Assembly: GCA_934454585.1 (NCBI GenBank)
Contig: CAKSFP010000015.1
Span: 1 to 64,000 of the forward strand
Direction of reading: 5' to 3'
From: an uncultured Clostridia bacterium
Lineage (GTDB): Bacteria > Bacillota > Clostridia > UMGS1810
DNA: 64,000 nucleotides
Part shown: positions 62,694-64,000 of the stretch, one piece after another
Numbering within the stretch: the stretch's first letter is position 1
How the letters are laid out: each line of letters begins with the position of its first letter
Translations under genes and position numbers: made by a program
The notes under the pieces: generated by a model
The model's input: the letters and a program-made list of their open reading frames with translations, nothing else
Told to the model about the DNA's origin: nothing
Database searches by the model: none

Positions 62694-64000
62694 ATGAAGA
62701 AAATTATTTCTATATTTACGGCGATATGCATTGTTCTCACATTGACGGGAGTATCGGCGGTGACAATAAGCACTAATGACACATCGAAAGAAAATACTAA
62801 CATAATAGCCGAGCGAGAAATAAACGAAACAGTTAAGTATGACACCGCTATTTACGGCAATGCTCCCACATATTTGATGGAGGACAGCTTCAGCGGCGGC
62901 AAAAACGCCGTGTACGGCTGGGATACCGATTTGAGGGGAGGCGGACTCTCGGGTTTGGAATGGGGAGAATTCCAAATGGTTGATACAAGTGACTCGGAAT
63001 GTGTTTCCATGCAAAAGCATTTTATTCCCCATAAAAGCGGAAAAGTCACATTTGAGTCTTGTGTGAGACCATATGAAATTACAGACGGTTTTTATTACGA
63101 GCTTACTGGAAACGACAAGAGACTTTTCAAATTTATGACATATCGCGGTTATCTGTGTCTTGATTTTTCAAACGGAAGTTATCAAAGACTTGCGAAATAC
63201 AATGCCGGAGAAAGAATAACCGTTAGAGCGGACATCGATTTGGATAATCAGAATGCCGTTATTGGTGTAAACGGAAAGACGATCGGCGAGTTTGATTTTT
63301 ATGAGCAATGTGACCGGTTGGACGGGGTTATGATTTCCACTTCAAAAGAAAATGAAATGACAGTTGCCCTTGAATACTTTTATATTTATATTAATTATAT
63401 CATTAATGAGACATTTATGTACGGCGGCGACGGAGTGACACCGGATGACTGGATTTTGGAGAGTGATTCCGAATATCCGGGAATACAGTACGATTCCGGA
63501 ATGTATTATCCGGATGTATGGGCTTATGTGCTGGACGACAGATCTTCTGTGGATTCCGTAAAATTAAGCAAAGAATTTGAAACACAAAACAATGATTTTG
63601 TGTATGAGGTGGCATTCCTGATTAAAAATAACCAAAACGGAGTTGCCTTTTCGTTGGGGAACGATAAAACAAAGACGCTTAATATTGAATCTGTTGACGG
63701 CAATTTGGTCTTGAACGGCAGCGATATTTTGATAAAAGACTACAGAGAGAATTTTTGGTACAGATTAAAGGCGGAGGTATCTCCTCAGAACGGCACTGCT
63801 GATTTTTATATTAACTATAAAAAAGTGCTTGAAGATATAAAATTTACTTCCGGTGAATTTAATTTAATATCTTTTTCTACAGATGTTACAAGAAAAAATG
63901 AAGTTCGTATTGATGATGTGAGATTATATAATAAAATCGTTTTACCCGATGATTATGTCGAAGCGCCGGAGGTTGTCAATGCAAAGGGCGGCATAAGTGT
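62694..64000 (+). CDS. N-terminal part of a large secreted protein with LamG-like domains (partial)
   Basis: The frame opens at an ATG preceded by AAGGAG and is still open after 435 codons at the window end. Signal peptide (about 1-22), then two jelly-roll LamG-like domains (about 60-230 with FESCVRPYEITDG; about 235-425 with YEVAFLIKNN and FWYRLKAEVSP). The last residues (EAPEVVNAKGGIS) look like the start of an inter-domain linker before a catalytic domain. By analogy with the protein at 55847 an enzyme is expected downstream; not visible here. Confidence 0.8.
   Translation, partial: MKKIISIFTAICIVLTLTGVSAVTISTNDTSKENTNIIAEREINETVKYDTAIYGNAPTYLMEDSFSGGKNAVYGWDTDLRGGGLSGLEWGEFQMVDTSDSECVSMQKHFIPHKSGKVTFESCVRPYEITDGFYYELTGNDKRLFKFMTYRGYLCLDFSNGSYQRLAKYNAGERITVRADIDLDNQNAVIGVNGKTIGEFDFYEQCDRLDGVMISTSKENEMTVALEYFYIYINYIINETFMYGGDGVTPDDWILESDSEYPGIQYDSGMYYPDVWAYVLDDRSSVDSVKLSKEFETQNNDFVYEVAFLIKNNQNGVAFSLGNDKTKTLNIESVDGNLVLNGSDILIKDYRENFWYRLKAEVSPQNGTADFYINYKKVLEDIKFTSGEFNLISFSTDVTRKNEVRIDDVRLYNKIVLPDDYVEAPEVVNAKGGIS

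Overview
The window looks like a chromosome segment of a low-to-mid GC, spore-former-type Clostridia (Bacillota), probably a gut fibre or plant-glycan degrader related to the Oscillospirales or Monoglobales. The evidence is consensus Gram-positive Shine-Dalgarno sites (AGGAGG, AAGGAGG), YesM/YesN two-component regulators, LplB/LplC-type sugar ABC permeases with lipoprotein binding proteins, S-layer homology (SLH) proteins and tandem large serine recombinases. No rRNA, tRNA or CRISPR array was seen. The assignment to a lineage is inference.

Layout. (1) 0-0.7 kb: end of an unrelated region with two small unknown genes. (2) 0.7-5.2 kb: an IclR-type regulator divergent from a four-gene hexuronate-type operon (short UxuA-like mannonate dehydratase, RraA-family aldolase, beta-propeller lactonase, SDR dehydrogenase), with a palindromic operator between them. 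(3) 5.2-12.4 kb: a ragged region with a broken glycosidase, an AraC regulator divergent from a sugar isomerase plus DegT aminotransferase pair, a YitT membrane protein, a ThuA/AraC fusion pseudogene and an AraC pseudogene. (4) 12.4-41.8 kb: a polysaccharide-utilisation locus. It has a YesN/YesM-type regulator pair and an ABC importer without its own ATPase, both operons driven by promoters carrying the same 40-bp element. These are followed by a secreted repeat protein, two SLH proteins, two giant beta-helix proteins, and cytoplasmic GH5, DUF5107, DUF6067-like, GH130 and phosphohexomutase enzymes. The last set fits beta-mannoside or related glycan phosphorolysis. (5) 41.8-50.1 kb: a broken SGNH hydrolase, then a mobile-element recombination module (sigma-like regulator, HTH protein, small protein, three large serine recombinases in tandem and two degenerate resolvase-like small proteins) without any visible relaxase or conjugation gene. 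(6) 50.1-64 kb: a second polysaccharide cassette: secreted CBM protein, two SLH proteins, GH99-like giant enzyme, lipoprotein plus two permeases, and the start of another large secreted protein.

Most interesting observation: regions 4 and 6 carry the same four-gene order: secreted Ig/CBM protein, protein with C-terminal SLH triplet, about 895-residue protein with N-terminal SLH domains, then a very large secreted glycan-active protein, next to an Lpl-type importer. This looks like a modular Gram-positive surface glycan-capture system, an analogue in concept of SusCD-based loci. A second theme is gene decay: at least six broken genes, several hit in A-tracts, lie among the intact ones.
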